DNA from: Chamaea fasciata
Lineage: Eukaryota; Chordata; Aves; Passeriformes; Sylviidae
DNA length: 64,000 nucleotides
Direction of reading: 5' to 3'
Assembly (NCBI GenBank): GCA_029207755.1
Contig: JARCOQ010000017.1
Location: 2,430,945-2,494,944 of the forward strand
Shown: one piece after another, positions 37,201 to 48,729 of the stretch
Position numbering within the stretch: position 1 is the stretch's first letter
Layout of the letters: each line of letters begins with the position of its first letter
Position numbers and translations under genes: made by a program
Notes under the pieces: generated by a model
What the model was told of the DNA's origin: nothing
Seen by the model: the letters and a program-made list of their open reading frames with translations, nothing else
Database searches by the model: none

Positions 37201-40200
37201 TGGGAGTGTCTTTAAGGTTGTTTTTTTTATTATTATTATTTTATTTTATTTTATTTTATCGTGTTTGTCCCGCGTTCCCGTGGGAGCGGGTTTGCGCCCG
37301 CTGGGTGGGCACGTTGTCTGTCCCTGTGGGCTTTCTGCGGTTTGATTTCTGCGGAGCGATTTCCTCGGTGCGAAGTGGTTTAGGTGTGTTTTCATGCTTT
37401 AAATCGCTTGAGTGACGCGAATAAAATCGGCCTTTTAGCTGAAATATTGTCGTAGGGTAACATGGAAATAGGCAGCAGCTTTACTTGCTAAGGTGGACTT
37501 TATACATGACTGCCCTGGCTACACTCCAAATAATATCTGTTGAAGTGGTTCTTTTTTTACATTTTGCTTCAATACCATTCCTGATGTGTGAGCCTGCGGA
37601 TATGGGTGAATTGGGATGGACTTGGAAGGTCAGAAGCAATTTTTCACTCCTGATGATCCATCTGTAAGACCCAGAGCTCATGAGCCGCAAAAGAAACATC
37701 TAAAATCATCCATGATGCTTGAAAATTTTAAAACGACAAGAATCAGGATAAGCTGAGCTGCACAATTCCCTGTTGCTGTATTTGTATGACTTCCCGTCAA
37801 AATTAACTACAAAGTAACACAAATAATTACGAAAGGGAAAAGCGGCGAAGAAAGGAGGGTTTGGGAGGGTGGTGTGCTTACCACGAGGGTTGTGAGACTG
37901 TGTGTTGTGCTAATTAGCAACCTTAATGAGTCCAAGAATAATCAAGAATGTTTTTCTTCTAATTTGTGTGCCTCGGAACCGCAGTGGCAGGCACTTGGTG
38001 GCCGTACCTGTCCTGTGGTGGCTGTCACATTGTCACCGCTGAGCTCGGCTGGAAAGAAAGCACTCCGCTAATCTTTCCTGACTATTGCTGACTAATTAGA
38101 GCCAAATCCTGAGGGTTTTGTGGAAATGTTTTCTTCCTGTCAGGATTTCTTCTCTGGCCTGCGTGGAGGGGTTTCCACGGGCTGCCAACACAGCTGCCCT
38201 CCTTTGATTTCTTTTCAGATTTCTTTAGGATAGGGCTTAGCATGAAGTTCCTGGAATGAAATTCTGCATTTGAAAAGTACCCAAATAAAAATCTGTCGAT
38301 GATTTCTACTGTGACAAACGTTTCCAGTGCTGTTGGGCTCTTGACACCAGCCCTGGCGTGACCCTGCAGTTGTTGTCTGCACGGTGGCAACAGAGTTGCT
38401 TGTTGCTGTCAACAGTTGCACTTCTCCCTTTGATCAGCTCATCGATTTATGGTGATTTATAAAACTTAAACGCTGGATCTCTTCCATCAGTGGGCTGTTA
38501 TTAAGTGGGACCAGGTGGGTTTCCAGTGCCACTGGCTGGAACAAGGAGCTGTGCTCCAAGGATGCACTGGGTAAAGCAAATAGCTCTCACACCTCAGTCC
38601 CGTGGCCCCGGCAGCTGTGTGGGTGTGCCTTGGCACACATTTGGATCGAATAATCTGGTTTTAATTATGAAACCTGAATTGTGTAAGAATTTACACCAGG
38701 CTCGGTGCATTCCTATGGCAGGAATAGTTGGGAGAAGGGAGCTTGTCTGGGCTCTGCCACAGCATCTGCTGTGCTGATGTGGAAAAGAAGTGAGTTACTG
38801 TCTCCCCAAATCACTCTGTGTGCAAGACGCTTCCTTAATTACTTCAGCTAACTGTAATATGATCTTGTGTGTAATGCTAAGAAATGCTTTTAATTGTTTT
38901 CTTTTTAGGATGCAGGTGAACCCCTCAAAAAGACAGCCACTGATCCCAGTGCTGAAAACAAGAAACTCAACAAGTCCCAGCAGCTGAAACAAGTTTTTAA
39001 AGAATACGGTGCTGTCGGGGTTTCTTTCCACATTGGAATTTCTTTAGTATCTCTGGGAATCTTCTACCTGGCTGTGTCAAGGTGAGGTTCCTACAGCTGC
39101 CTGTCACCTCTAGGCAGTGTGGAAGATAAAATACATTTCCCTTTGTGCTTATCTCTGGCAGGAGACAGGCACTTTATGCCTATTGGATCTATAGTTGCCT
39201 CCTGAATTTTGAGCATGGATGGGTCCATAAATGGACCTGATCTCCCATCGGGCATGAGACAAGAGAGTTGCACGTGGTCATTTTGGTCATCAGCAGGGAA
39301 AACAGCAGACACAGCACCAACATAACTGACCGGGCAGAAAATGTATTTGTTTTGCAGATAGTTTTTGTTCTTGCCTGGTCTGGAGAGATAGAGCCATGCA
39401 GAAGTGCTGGGCCTTAGAGATAAACCTGTTCTTCTGGGTGTTGAACACAGTTTGTGCAGTTGAACTGCAGAAAATAACAGCCACTAGAACAGGATCAGAG
39501 TGAAAATGTGAGGGAACAGTGCAGGAGTCAGGTGGGGAACTGTGTGTGTGGCTTTGTGGGAATGCATCAGTTACAGGAGGAGTATTCCAGCTGAGGAGAC
39601 AGGAGAATGTGTTCTCACCCCGAACATTCCCTGCTGCTTCCTCCTGACTCCAGGGGGAATATGTGAATGCCTGATTTCTCCTGTTTACTACATTGTGGCA
39701 CAGGGTGACAACATTTCTTTTCCTTTAGGTATGGTTGAATCCCTGATGAAATCTGCTGTGTCTGTATTAATGAATTTGGTGGATAATGCCCATTTGAGAT
39801 CCTTACCATTTCACTTGCTTAGATAATTTGTCATTTTGTACACATTTTAGTGTTAGAACACTAAGCCTGACAAGTACCTCACCTGGTTTGCATCGTTCTG
39901 TGCTTAGGTGATAAATTTCCCCAGGGTAGAGAATAGAGTTCGATGTCAAATTTGAAGATGAAATTCCAACACAAATCCACGGGAACTTTCTAAGAATTCC
40001 TTTGCAGATAAATTCTTTCTCTAAAGGCTGAGTAGGAATCGTGACACACTAAATTTTGTCAACAAAATCAGCATTTTATATTTTTATGGTTTAACCTAAA
40101 GCAACATCTCCTGTTCCCGCAGCGGCGTGGACATGAGCGCGGTGCTGTTCAAGCTGGGCTTCAGTGAGGCCTCCCTGCAGTCCAGGATGGCAGCTGGCAC

Positions 40201-40342
40201 CAGCACCTTCGTGCTGGCCTATGCTGTGCACAAGCTCTTCGCCCCCGTGCGCATCAGCATCACCGTGGTGTCTGTGCCCCTCCTGGTGCGCTACTGCCGC
40301 AAGGTCGGCATCTTCAAACCCCCCCCTGCCTCCAGCCCCTGA
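36973..40342 (+). CDS. FAM210B: FAM210B, mitochondrial DUF1279 membrane protein (3 exons)
   Basis: Coding exons 36973-37149, 38909-39081 and 40123-40342 join to a 189-aa protein (human about 192). All junctions are GT-AG with continuous frame (phases 0 and 2). The start sits in a good context (GCCGCCATG). Residues 1-59 are Ala/Pro/Leu/Arg-rich without acidic residues, as in a mitochondrial presequence, and contain a repeated LSPAL motif. The DUF1279 core spans roughly 80-175, with a hydrophobic segment at about 94-115 and a second near 163-176, then a basic, Pro-rich tail. In mammals the protein is mitochondrial and linked to erythroid differentiation and mitochondrial metabolism; its biochemical activity is not settled. 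Identity is supported by synteny (MC3R before, AURKA after in opposite orientation). Confidence 0.93.
37150..38908 (+). other. FAM210B: FAM210B intron 1
   Basis: Donor AAG|GTACGT and acceptor TTTTTAG|GAT. Contains a (TTTTA)n microsatellite at about 37228-37260. No nested gene or recognised transposon. Confidence 0.85.
39082..40122 (+). other. FAM210B: FAM210B intron 2
   Basis: Donor AAG|GTGAGG and acceptor TTCCCGCAG|CGG. Mixed-composition single-copy sequence, nothing else recognised. Confidence 0.85.
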
Positions 40343-42277
40343 GCCCTGCCTGCCTCTCTGGGGCTCTTCAGGTGAAAAGTTTCTTTTTTAAAAGACTTTT
40401 TTTTGGGTTCAGGTTGATCTCAGCTTGGGTTTCTTACTTGTTCGTTCAGGTAAATGTCACTGTGAAAAGTGCTGTCCTTGTCTCTCCCTTTTGCCGCTTG
40501 TTCTCAGGAAAAACCTGTTCAAGTGGGATGTGGTTTGCACTTCAGGTGGGAATAGCAGTGCTTGACAATGAGCACAGTTCTGGGTCTTTGTAATCCAGCT
40601 TTTTGAGCCTTCTTTTTTTTTTTCTTCTCAAAACAGAGTCATAGCATTCATTTATCATTGTGTAGCTGAGAAACTGTGAGATTCTCTTTCCAGCAGAATA
40701 AACAACATCTCACTACATGGGCAGTTCTCTTGATAAGAGTATGTACTGGAATCTAAAGTGGCAGGTGGGTGTTTCTTCTGCTAGAAGAAGCTTTTATTAC
40801 AGCCCTTGCACTGCAACACACTGAATTCACTTCAGTAGGAGTACCTTTCAGATTAATTATTGCAGTCATAATTGGTTTAGTCACAATAGGTGAAGCACTG
40901 TTCTGAAACTACGTGCAGTGCTTCCACAGTCCCAGATTTTATTGGTTGAAAATGTGCTGGCTGGGAGCCAGCCTTACTAAAGTCCTTTTGTTCTGTAAAT
41001 GTCTGTAGACTCAGAAGAAATCCTGAGTCTACTGAAATCAATGTAACCGCAATTACCTGTGGGAACATACTCCAAACAGCATCAAGGCAGAGAGAAGCTG
41101 GGGGGTTTAATATTTTGACATCTGGCTTTGTATTGGAAACTTTTTTTTTTTTAAATCCTAAAACTAACCCCAGCAGCTTTTTCCTCCTGTGGGTGAAACT
41201 CAGATCTGCACCTGAAGTCCAAACATTCCAGTTCCCAGGGGTTTTGCCTTTCCCTGTGAGGACAGTGGTGTTAGAATGTAGTTACAGATGTGGACATCCA
41301 CATTGCACCTTCCAGTTAACCTGAAGGCTGATCCCAAACCAGATAAATTAGTGTCACACTGGAGTAAGCCTGGGCTGTGTGCTGCTGTGAGGGTTTGAGT
41401 AAGAGCTGGGACCTGCTGGCTGCCCTTTCCTGAGTTATCTTTGTGCTTACCCCAAGGTGGCTCTGACAGATCTGTTCATACAGAACTCTGATTTAAGTAA
41501 AATAGCAGGAAAAGACCCTGATGCTTTTAACATTTCCTAAAATTTAATGAAGAGAGAGGAAGGAAGTGTGGAGTTTTGATGAGAGTTGACTGAGGGGGGA
41601 AAGGAGCAAAGAACTTCTTGTTATGAGCAGCCTCTTTGCCTGCCCTCAGCCAGAACATTAAATTGCACCTTAACTCCTTCCCCCCACAGAAAGTGCCGGG
41701 TTTCGTGAGGACCAAGGATAAGAATTCCAAAATAACTCTGAGGCAGCCTTGTTTACTTCAGTTAGAATAATTTCTGAGAAGGAATAGTCAAAGTTTCTTT
41801 TTCAAAATCATATGTAAAGCTGAAATAATTTAAAATAAATGTACCTAAACATCAGTAGAAGGCACCAGCACTAAACTGGAGAGTTTTCTTGCTGTAAAGA
41901 AACAGCTTCATATAAATTATGGCCAGAATTCTGATTACTTATGTGGTTGTATAAACTACTGGCAGTTTGTTTAGATGAAGTTTTTTTTGCAAAGTATATT
42001 TTAAATTAAGTCAAGAATCTATTTTGAATTCTGGAATCCTTGCTTGTAGAAGGATCATTTTTTAAAATCGTTTGTAAAATAGCAAAATCTTATTCTGAAA
42101 AGACAATAAACTGCTTTCTCTTAGTTTGCTCAAAGAGTTTTACTGGAAAAGAGTTGGTCTTGATTTTGGACACATGGTCCCTTTTAAGGAATGTCATAAA
42201 CATCTGGTGTGGTTACTTGTGTTACTTCTGAGAGAAAGGGCTGGAAAATGTTATCAGATGGGAGATCTTTGAATAAA
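40343..42277 (+). other. FAM210B: FAM210B 3'UTR and convergent FAM210B/AURKA spacer
   Basis: Plus-strand AATAAA hexamers occur at 40697-40702 (shortest 3'UTR, about 0.37 kb), 41834-41839, 42105-42110 and 42272-42277, so alternative poly(A) sites are possible. The last is only about 0.25 kb from the AURKA signal on the opposite strand, so the convergent transcripts may nearly meet. No other gene recognised. Confidence 0.5.
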
Positions 42278-42531
42278 TTCATTGGAAAAAGGACAGAGCA
42301 GGCCAAGCTCTCAATAAACCAAGCAGGTTAAGTAGCAACACATCCGGTATATACCTTGCAATTCTAATTTGGGATTGTGGGATGGTGAATGACTGAGTGG
42401 TACCAGCACCTGGAGCTTCCTTTCTGACAGAGGCAGAAATGAGACTTTGGGAATTCACCTCCAGGACCAGGAGTTCAGCTGTGCAGTACCACAAGGAACC
42501 TCACACCCTGCTGGGTGCAATATAACAAGTC

Positions 42532-42537
42532 TTTATT
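42532..42537 (-). terminator. AURKA: AURKA poly(A) signal
   Basis: TTTATT on the plus strand is AATAAA on the minus strand, about 480 nt beyond the AURKA stop. It gives a 3'UTR of about 0.5 kb. Confidence 0.7.
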
Positions 42538-43020
42538 TTACAAATTGAGTGCTCACATTTAAAACTAGAGACAAAACTAATTGCCACATCATTTTTCGAA
42601 CATTTGAAGGCGGCATTCACCTCGCTCAGTTGCAGGTTACACCACAGGTCAGACCCTGAGCAGGCCAGGGAGGGAGGAGCAGGCATCTCCAGGATATTGC
42701 ACTGTTCCATGAGCCACAGCAACAACTTCCTTGTGGTGAAACAACGAACCATTTTCAGCACAAGAGCCTCCAACAGCTTCATACTTACATCAGCAAACCT
42801 GGCCCACGTGGAACTGATTTCAAGTACATTAAATATTCCATTAGCTCCAGCTAGAAGTCAAATAATTTTACGCTGCAATTCGAGTTTAAGACACCAGCCA
42901 ACCCAAGGATTTGCATCCCAATTGCCACTAGATTCCAAGACCTGCTTTTCCTATTGTAAGCATTACAGTAGTCACAGTACGAGGCTCTTCTTGTTGATCC
43001 CACAAGTCACCCTCCTCAAG

Positions 43021-46000
43021 CTATGTTTTGGATGGGGCAGCACCATCACTGTTCCTGCTGCTGGGAATCTTGGTAGAGTTTGCAGTGATCCAGGGATGGA
43101 GCAGAACATCCTTCAGGGGCAGGCGATGGAAGGGGTTGTGCTTCAGCAGCTTGGAAATTAAATCCCTCGCACCTTCCGTTACAAACGGGGGAAACTTGAA
43201 TTCCACCTAAGGGAAGAAAGGACATTGAAAATGATGCAAAAGTTCTTTAGCAATAACCAAACTATAAAACCAAAGGGCTTTACTCGACCTCCAAGTTACA
43301 CCTAGAAAGCTGTGCCAGCCTTGCAGGCTGTGCACCTTTGAAGACTCTCACTGCTTGTGGAAGTATTTGTCTATTATTGTGTTTGTTTTCATTATGCTTC
43401 AAACTTAAATTTGCTGAAACCTTTCTAAAACTAAAAGCATGACCCAGCTAATCCAGATAAAGCACTGGCACTTACCCTGGAAATAGCTCTGTAGGTGTCT
43501 TGATAGGTTTGTGTTTCAAAAGGTGGTTTCCCCACAAGGAATTCATAGCACAGAACTCCCAGACTCCAAATATCCACCTTTTCATCATGTGTTCTTCCCT
43601 CAATCATTTCGGGAGGCAGGTAGTCAAGTGTCCCACAGAGAGTTGTTCTCCTGAAGAAAAGTCCAAGTTAATTATTGATAAAGGTAATTAGAGGATCTAT
43701 TTCAAAAGCCAGATAAGAATTAATGCTGGCAATCATCTGTACCTCAGTGCAATCCACCGGAATGGACTCAGCACCACCAGAACAGCTGGGAAAGAAAAGC
43801 CAGCAGGACATTTTCAACTTCTCCTGAAAGTATCTCAGTCCCTGCAATCAGTCTGAGCTCCTTTTTTCACGCCACTCGCTAGAACTAATCTGTTCCTCCC
43901 TTGTCAGGTGCAATTTCCCACTAAGAAATAACCAAACTGCCAGTGTCATGTTTGAGTCCAAAGGCAGGTTTGTCATCTCAGGGACCACAGTAACCCTACA
44001 CCAACCTCCCTTTCAGGGTCAGCATGGTTTGAACTAAAACCCAGTCTAACAGCACTCCTCTGTCATACCAGTCACCTGTTGGGACCTTTGTTGCCGTTTT
44101 CCCTTTGTTGTAGCAATCTTTTTCCCCAGTATTTCAGGAATTCCCCACACACCTCCCTCTCACAGCCGTGTGACACCAAACCTGACACCACAGAGGGATT
44201 TCACTGCACAGGAGAATAAATTCTCACCTAGAAGATGGAGCATGCACAGACCACCCAAAGTCAGCAATTTTTAACTCTCCATTTGATCCAAGCAGCAAGT
44301 TCTCTGGCTTGATGTCCCTGTGGATCACACGCTTGGAGTGGCAGTAGGAGAGGGCGTCTGCGAGCTCTGTGATGTACTGGGTGCAGAAAGAACAATCTTT
44401 AAGCCACAGTCATTGTCACCTGAGGTTACCTGGCTGCAGCACAGCCTTTTTCAGGTATAATTACAGCTTAAAGTTAAAGCAATTATCCCTTAACCCTTGA
44501 AGCCTGGCAATACAGGCTGTGCCTTGCAATATTAAGCAATTCTGAACATAAATTCCTGCACAGCACTAAGTTTTCCCAATTATTCCCTGCCCAGATGCCA
44601 GTTAGCAGCTAATGAACCTCAGTTTCCCCCAGCAGAATACACAGCTTGATCTGAAGGGCTGGCTCTATCCTGCAGATAATTCCAGCCACACAGAGCAATG
44701 GAGAGGAAGCTGGAACAACCTACAGTAGCAGTTCTTTGCTCATCAAACTTGGTGAGCCTCTGGAGTTCCCTGTAGACTTCTCCACGAGGTGCATGCTCCA
44801 GGATCAGGTAGACTCTTGTCACATCATGGAAGTAGCCATACAGTCTGAGAATGTTGGGGTGCCTGCAAAGAGATTTCAGTGTTCTTCTGAACCAGGGGTT
44901 TGTCCAAAACATTTTATTTCCTTGTCCTGCTCCCCCCAGCTTCAAGGTGAGCATGAGAATTTCAGCTCATCCTTGTTCCTTCAGCTCACAGCACACAAAT
45001 AAATCTTATTATAATCAAGGTTACTTTACTTGGATGCAAACAAAGCAGAGTAAATAGTCACTAGACTTTACCTAAGATGAGACTGTATTTCCACTTCCCT
45101 TCGTAGTTGATGTTCTACACCAGCTTCCTCAAGTTGTGTTTTGAAGAGCACTTTCAGGGCAAGAATAAATTTGCTCTGTTTCTCACGTGCCAGGTACACA
45201 TTCCCAAATTTTCCTTTCCCCAGAGGTCGGCCAATTTCAAAATCATCAAGAGACCATTGCCTTCTGCAAGAAGAAAGTTTAAAAAGCTCAATGGTTGTGT
45301 TGGCTTTGACTCAAATAAACAGTTTACAACACTCCTGGTTCAAAAGATGCTTTTTGCTCTGGACTAGATTTTAGTCTTTAAGAAAACACCAGGAGAATAA
45401 AGGCATTGAGATTATTCAAAAGGAAGTTCTGAAAGCTTTTTTTTTTTCTCCTTTCTGAAGCTTTTGCAGACACTACACCAACCACAGCACTACAAAATGA
45501 AGATTGTTTACCAAGCTGGGCTCCTTTAGATACTCCTAGCCCAGGCACGTCACCAGGGCACAGCAAAACAATTGAAAGTTGCCATAAACAAATCCAGTTT
45601 CATCCCAAATTAGACTCCAGCCTCCTGCCCAGATGATGGAGGCTTTGTTTTCAGGAGTACATCTCGTGCCTGGGGCAGCAGCTATCAGTGTTCTTCCATG
45701 GGAAGAGCTATTCTGCATTTAGCCCAAAGTTTTCTCTAGATTACAGGCAGTCCTTGTTCCTGACAATTATCAGGTCAAAGGCAGCTTTTCCTTGTGTTGT
45801 GTCTGCAGAGTGTGGGGGTCACCAGGCTGCACAGCCAAGGGAGCCCCAGCAGCGCCCACTTATCTGGAATTCAGCCATCAAACTCACTTTTTAGTCTCTT
45901 CGCTTTTCTTTTTTGTCTCTTCAGTTTTCTTCTTGGCACTCTCTTCAGTTTTCTGTTTAGAGGTGCTTTCTGTCTCAGGGTTTTTAGCTGTGTACAGAGA

Positions 46001-47452
46001 AGGAAATCAATTTATGAACCAGACCCACAAACACCTCAAGCAGCTTTTAGAATCCATTCAACAACATTTTAAGCAACCCAGCATAGCTGACTGCTGGGAA
46101 AGAAACAGTGCTGGCAAAAGTGTAAATTTAGAAGCTTTCTGAGAATAAAAACCCATTAATTCTTTCCCCTCCCCAAATAAAAGTATTATTGTGTGTGAAT
46201 CTTGGGAAATCTGTGAGGTCAGAGTGCCAATTCCATTAACTCCCAGCTGGCTGCTGAGCACCTGCAAGTTTTTAACACCATTTAAGCTCTTAACTGGTTA
46301 ATTTAGAGATGAATTCCCAAGGATGGTGCACTAACACCCGAGGTGAACTCTTCTGTTTGGGGGCACAACCAAGAACTTCCCTCCAGGACTGTCCCTGGAT
46401 CAGCTTCAGGAGTCCCCTGAGCGTCACAGCTGTGACCACATGGAAAGCATCCTCACAATTACCGGGTGCTGCAGCCTGGGGAGGTCTCTCAGTGCTCTTG
46501 TTTGCAGCCTGGGGTCTCACAGTGGCCTGCTGGGTCAGCTTGGGTCGGAGCTGCTGCGCTGTTTGGTTGTTGGACAGCTTTTGGGTGGTCAGTGCAGGTT
46601 TTTGGGGTTGTGCAGGAACTCTCTGGGCGAAGTTTGCAGGACACAGAACACGGGCTGGAGCCCCACTGGTCAGTAAGCGGCTCTGGGCTGAGTTCTGGGA
46701 CACGGGGACACGTTTGGGGACGTCCCCGATGGGATTGGCAACCTTCAGAGAGAAATGAGGACGTGTTCATTGAGGAGCACCACACCACGATCTTTATGGA
46801 TATTCATTCAGGATGGCACAATCACACAAAGCAATTTAACGGAAACACTAACAATCATGTATTGAGTGGTTGATGAAAAGGAAATTTCGCTTATGCTGTT
46901 CCAAAAACTTACCAGGCCTATTTGGTTTTATGCGAAATAGTGGAAAAGCATCTATATTGCTAAGTGGAAAAAATACATAATCAGGGTGATCTTGAGCACT
47001 GCTGCACGTGTATATCAACAGTGAATTGACACAGTGCTTGCTTTTAAAAACTATATCTAAAATAATTTGATTATATAGACTTGCTTTCCCTTTAAAGATT
47101 CTTAAAGTATAAGGAGAATTTCCCTATCTAATAAGATATGCTAATATTAATAATAACTTGAAAAGCCAACTCTGGGCTGTTTTCTCAAAGAAAAAGCTAC
47201 TGAAAGATAAATTACTAATTTGAAAACTGTAGTTAATATGTGATGGGAAGAAACGTACCCACCAAGTAAAACACTAAAAACCCCACTCCCTGAACGGCGC
47301 AGAATTTTAATGGCAAACTCGCAGGCATGGAGACCAACGATCCAGCAGAGGAAGCTGCCCGGGAAGACGAACACAAACCGCGCATTCCACACTTTTACCT
47401 TGGCAGCGCGGCCGGGGTGGGCGGCGTGGTTCTCCTTCATGTTCCTGTCCAT
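43021..47452 (-). CDS. AURKA: Aurora kinase A (8 coding exons)
   Basis: Serine/threonine kinase of centrosomes and spindle poles that drives mitotic entry and spindle assembly. Coding exons on the minus strand: 47452-47399, 46742-46463, 45987-45888, 45263-45072, 44862-44724, 44376-44228, 43650-43476 and 43206-43021. They total 1275 nt, 424 aa (human 403), all GT-AG with continuous frame. Visible motifs: KEN degron (6-8); RVLCPAN in the N-tail, matching the A-box region; glycine loop GKGKFG (160-165); catalytic lysine ALK (K182); HRD with D276; DFG (294-296); activation loop RRTTLCGT with T308 equivalent to human T288. The 20 extra residues lie before the kinase domain, including a Lys/Glu repeat (KTEES/KTEET/KSEET) in coding exon 3. 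The ATG at 47452 gives MDRNMKEN, like human MDRSKEN. AURKB is excluded by the long N-tail, its A-box-like motif and synteny. Confidence 0.96.
43207..43475 (-). other. AURKA: AURKA intron before the last coding exon
   Basis: Donor AGG|GTAAGTG and acceptor CCCTTAG|GTG on the minus strand, about 270 nt. No nested feature. Confidence 0.85.
43651..44227 (-). other. AURKA: AURKA intron between exons carrying the DFG motif and the activation loop
   Basis: Donor TAG|GTGAGA and acceptor TTCTTCAG|GAG. It splits the Arg codon at the activation loop (phase 2). Single-copy sequence, nothing else recognised. Confidence 0.85.
45264..46462 (-). other. AURKA: AURKA introns flanking the Lys/Glu-repeat exon
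   Basis: Two introns (45264-45887 and 45988-46462) surround the 100-nt coding exon at 45888-45987. Splice sites: CCCG|GTAATT to ACACAG|CTA, and AAAAA|GTGAGT to TTGCAG|AAG. No transposon or nested gene recognised. Confidence 0.8.
46743..47398 (-). other. AURKA: AURKA first coding intron
   Basis: Donor AAG|GTAAAAG and acceptor CTGAAG|GTT. AT-rich, in sharp contrast to the CpG island beginning just beyond its donor. Nothing else recognised. Confidence 0.8.
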
Positions 47453-47690
47453 AGCGCCACAGCGGGAGCGGCACGTTCGGCTCTGGCTGCGGGCGAGACG
47501 GAGCGAGCGGGGATCAGTGGGCGGCGCACGGGAAGCCTCACGTCCCTTATCAATCACCACGCCTTACCGATATCGATCCCTTATCAATCCCCCCCTGCCC
47601 ACCCGCCATACAACCAGCCCCGGCGCTCACCCCGGACCCGCCGCCTCAGGGCCGCCGCAGCTGTTTGAATTCAAACCGCCGCGCCTTAAA
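47453..47690 (-). other. AURKA: AURKA 5'UTR: probable split non-coding leader
   Basis: On the minus strand a donor GGG|GTGAGC lies at 47631/47630 and an acceptor CTCGCCCGCAG|CCAG ends at 47487. The leader would therefore be a first non-coding exon (start about 47650-47690, end 47631) joined to a second beginning at 47486 and carrying the ATG. A non-coding first exon is also found in mammalian AURKA. Splice use is inferred. Confidence 0.5.
47664..47675 (-). promoter_or_regulatory. AURKA: CHR (cell-cycle homology region) palindrome
   Basis: TTTGAATTCAAA contains the canonical CHR TTTGAA on both strands. CHRs bind the DREAM and MuvB-B-MYB complexes and give G2/M-restricted expression. It lies 43 bp downstream (in the AURKA direction) of the nearest of three CCAAT boxes and close to the inferred start site, as expected for a mitotic gene promoter. 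Confidence 0.75.
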
Positions 47691-47717
47691 TACCCCTTTA
47701 AACCCCCGCCGCCCGCC

Positions 47718-47786
47718 ATTGGCCGCCCTCCCGCGGCCGGCGCACGCTGATTGGCCTCCTCCGCGGACGCCCCGCCCGCCCATTGG
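47718..47786 (-). promoter_or_regulatory. AURKA: Three CCAAT boxes at exact 32-bp spacing
   Basis: ATTGG (CCAAT on the AURKA strand) occurs at 47718-47722, 47750-47754 and 47782-47786, each 32 bp from the next. NF-Y sites spaced about 31-33 bp upstream of a CHR are a described feature of G2/M promoters. The arrangement faces AURKA. Confidence 0.85.
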
Positions 47787-47861
47787 CCGCCGGGCGCGCT
47801 CCGCCGCGCCGCGAGGGGCGCACGCGCCGCGCCCGCCCCTCCGCCGGCGTTGTCGGCGCTC

Positions 47862-47967
47862 GGCGCGTTACGCACTTTGCGTAGCGCCGCGCCCCCCGGC
47901 GCGCGCCGCCCGCGCACTTCCCGCCGGCCCGGCCGCCGCTTCCGCTACGCAAATCGCGTAACGCGCC
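47862..47967. repeat. 25-bp inverted repeat in the divergent promoter
   Basis: Left arm 47862-47886 and right arm 47943-47967 are reverse complements apart from two adjacent positions, separated by 56 nt. Each arm is itself near-palindromic, TACGC-N5-GCGTA, flanked by GGCGCG/CGCGCC. I do not recognise the binding factor. Confidence 0.9.
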
Positions 47968-47969
47968 GC

Positions 47970-48027
47970 GCTCCCACCTGTGGCCGCCGCCGCCTCCGCT
48001 CCGCTCCGCGCCCCGGAGCGCCGCCAG
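47970..48027 (+). other. CSTF1: Candidate non-coding first exon of CSTF1 (proximal)
   Basis: GC-rich leader directly after the inverted repeat, ending in a strong donor CCGCCAG|GTCAGT. It places the CSTF1 start about 0.3 kb from that of AURKA, as expected for a shared promoter. Its 5' end is not resolved and its use is inferred. Confidence 0.45.
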
Positions 48028-48609
48028 GTCAGTCCCGCTCCCGCCACACCCTCCCCGAGACACCCCCACCCACCCCCGGGCCAGGCCGGGGAGCGGCGCT
48101 GCTGCCACCGCGCGAGGGGCCGAGCACGAGCGGGGCCATTGTGTGCGTGCCCCCCCGGACGGGCCGAGCAGGGCCGGAGCCTCCCGGTGCGTCCCGGCCG
48201 AGCGGCCCCGGGCAGCGCCACGTGCCGCCAGCGCTTTAAGGGCGAGCGCCGAGTGCGAAGGCACCGCCCGGCCCGGCCCGAGCGACGCGCGGACCGCTCG
48301 CGTTGAGCCCCCGGCAGCGCCCAGAGCCGCGCGGCTCCCGAGGAGGCGCCGGGACAGCGGCAGCGCGGCCGGTCAGCGAACGCGGCCCCGTGAGGAGCGC
48401 GGCCCCGTGAGGCGCTGCCGGCCCGGAGCCCGCGGGTCCCTGCGAGGCGCCGCGGAGCCAGGAAAACTCCACTCGGCGCTTGGGGCTCGTGAAGAACTGC
48501 GATCCAAGGCAACTTTTCGCTGTCTCCGCGTGTGCTGAAAACAAGAGCGGAGGAGAGCCTGGTTGTGTGTGTTGGTGTTTACAAGTGGTTCAGGATAGGT
48601 AAAAAGAAG

Positions 48610-48729
48610 ATGTCGGGTCGCCGTGTCGCTGCAGCGTGTGACAGACGACAGCTGCCCCGGGGCATGGCGAGCATGGCAGCCCCGCTGCTCGACCCGCGCC
48701 CGCTGCGGCTGCCCTTTCTCGAGGCTGAC
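48610..48729 (+). CDS. CSTF1: Candidate alternative first coding exon of CSTF1 (N-terminal extension)
   Basis: An open frame with ATGs at 48610 (MSGRRVAAACDRR) and 48664 (MASMAAPLLDPRP) ends at a strong donor GAC|GTGAGT in phase 0. Spliced to the CSTF1 exon starting at 50321, the frame continues through nine codons (APPRQSLLT) into the normal CSTF1 start at 50348 without a stop. It would add 31 or 49 residues. This is frame arithmetic seen in the sequence; expression is unproven, and GC-rich DNA has few stops by chance. Confidence 0.35.
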
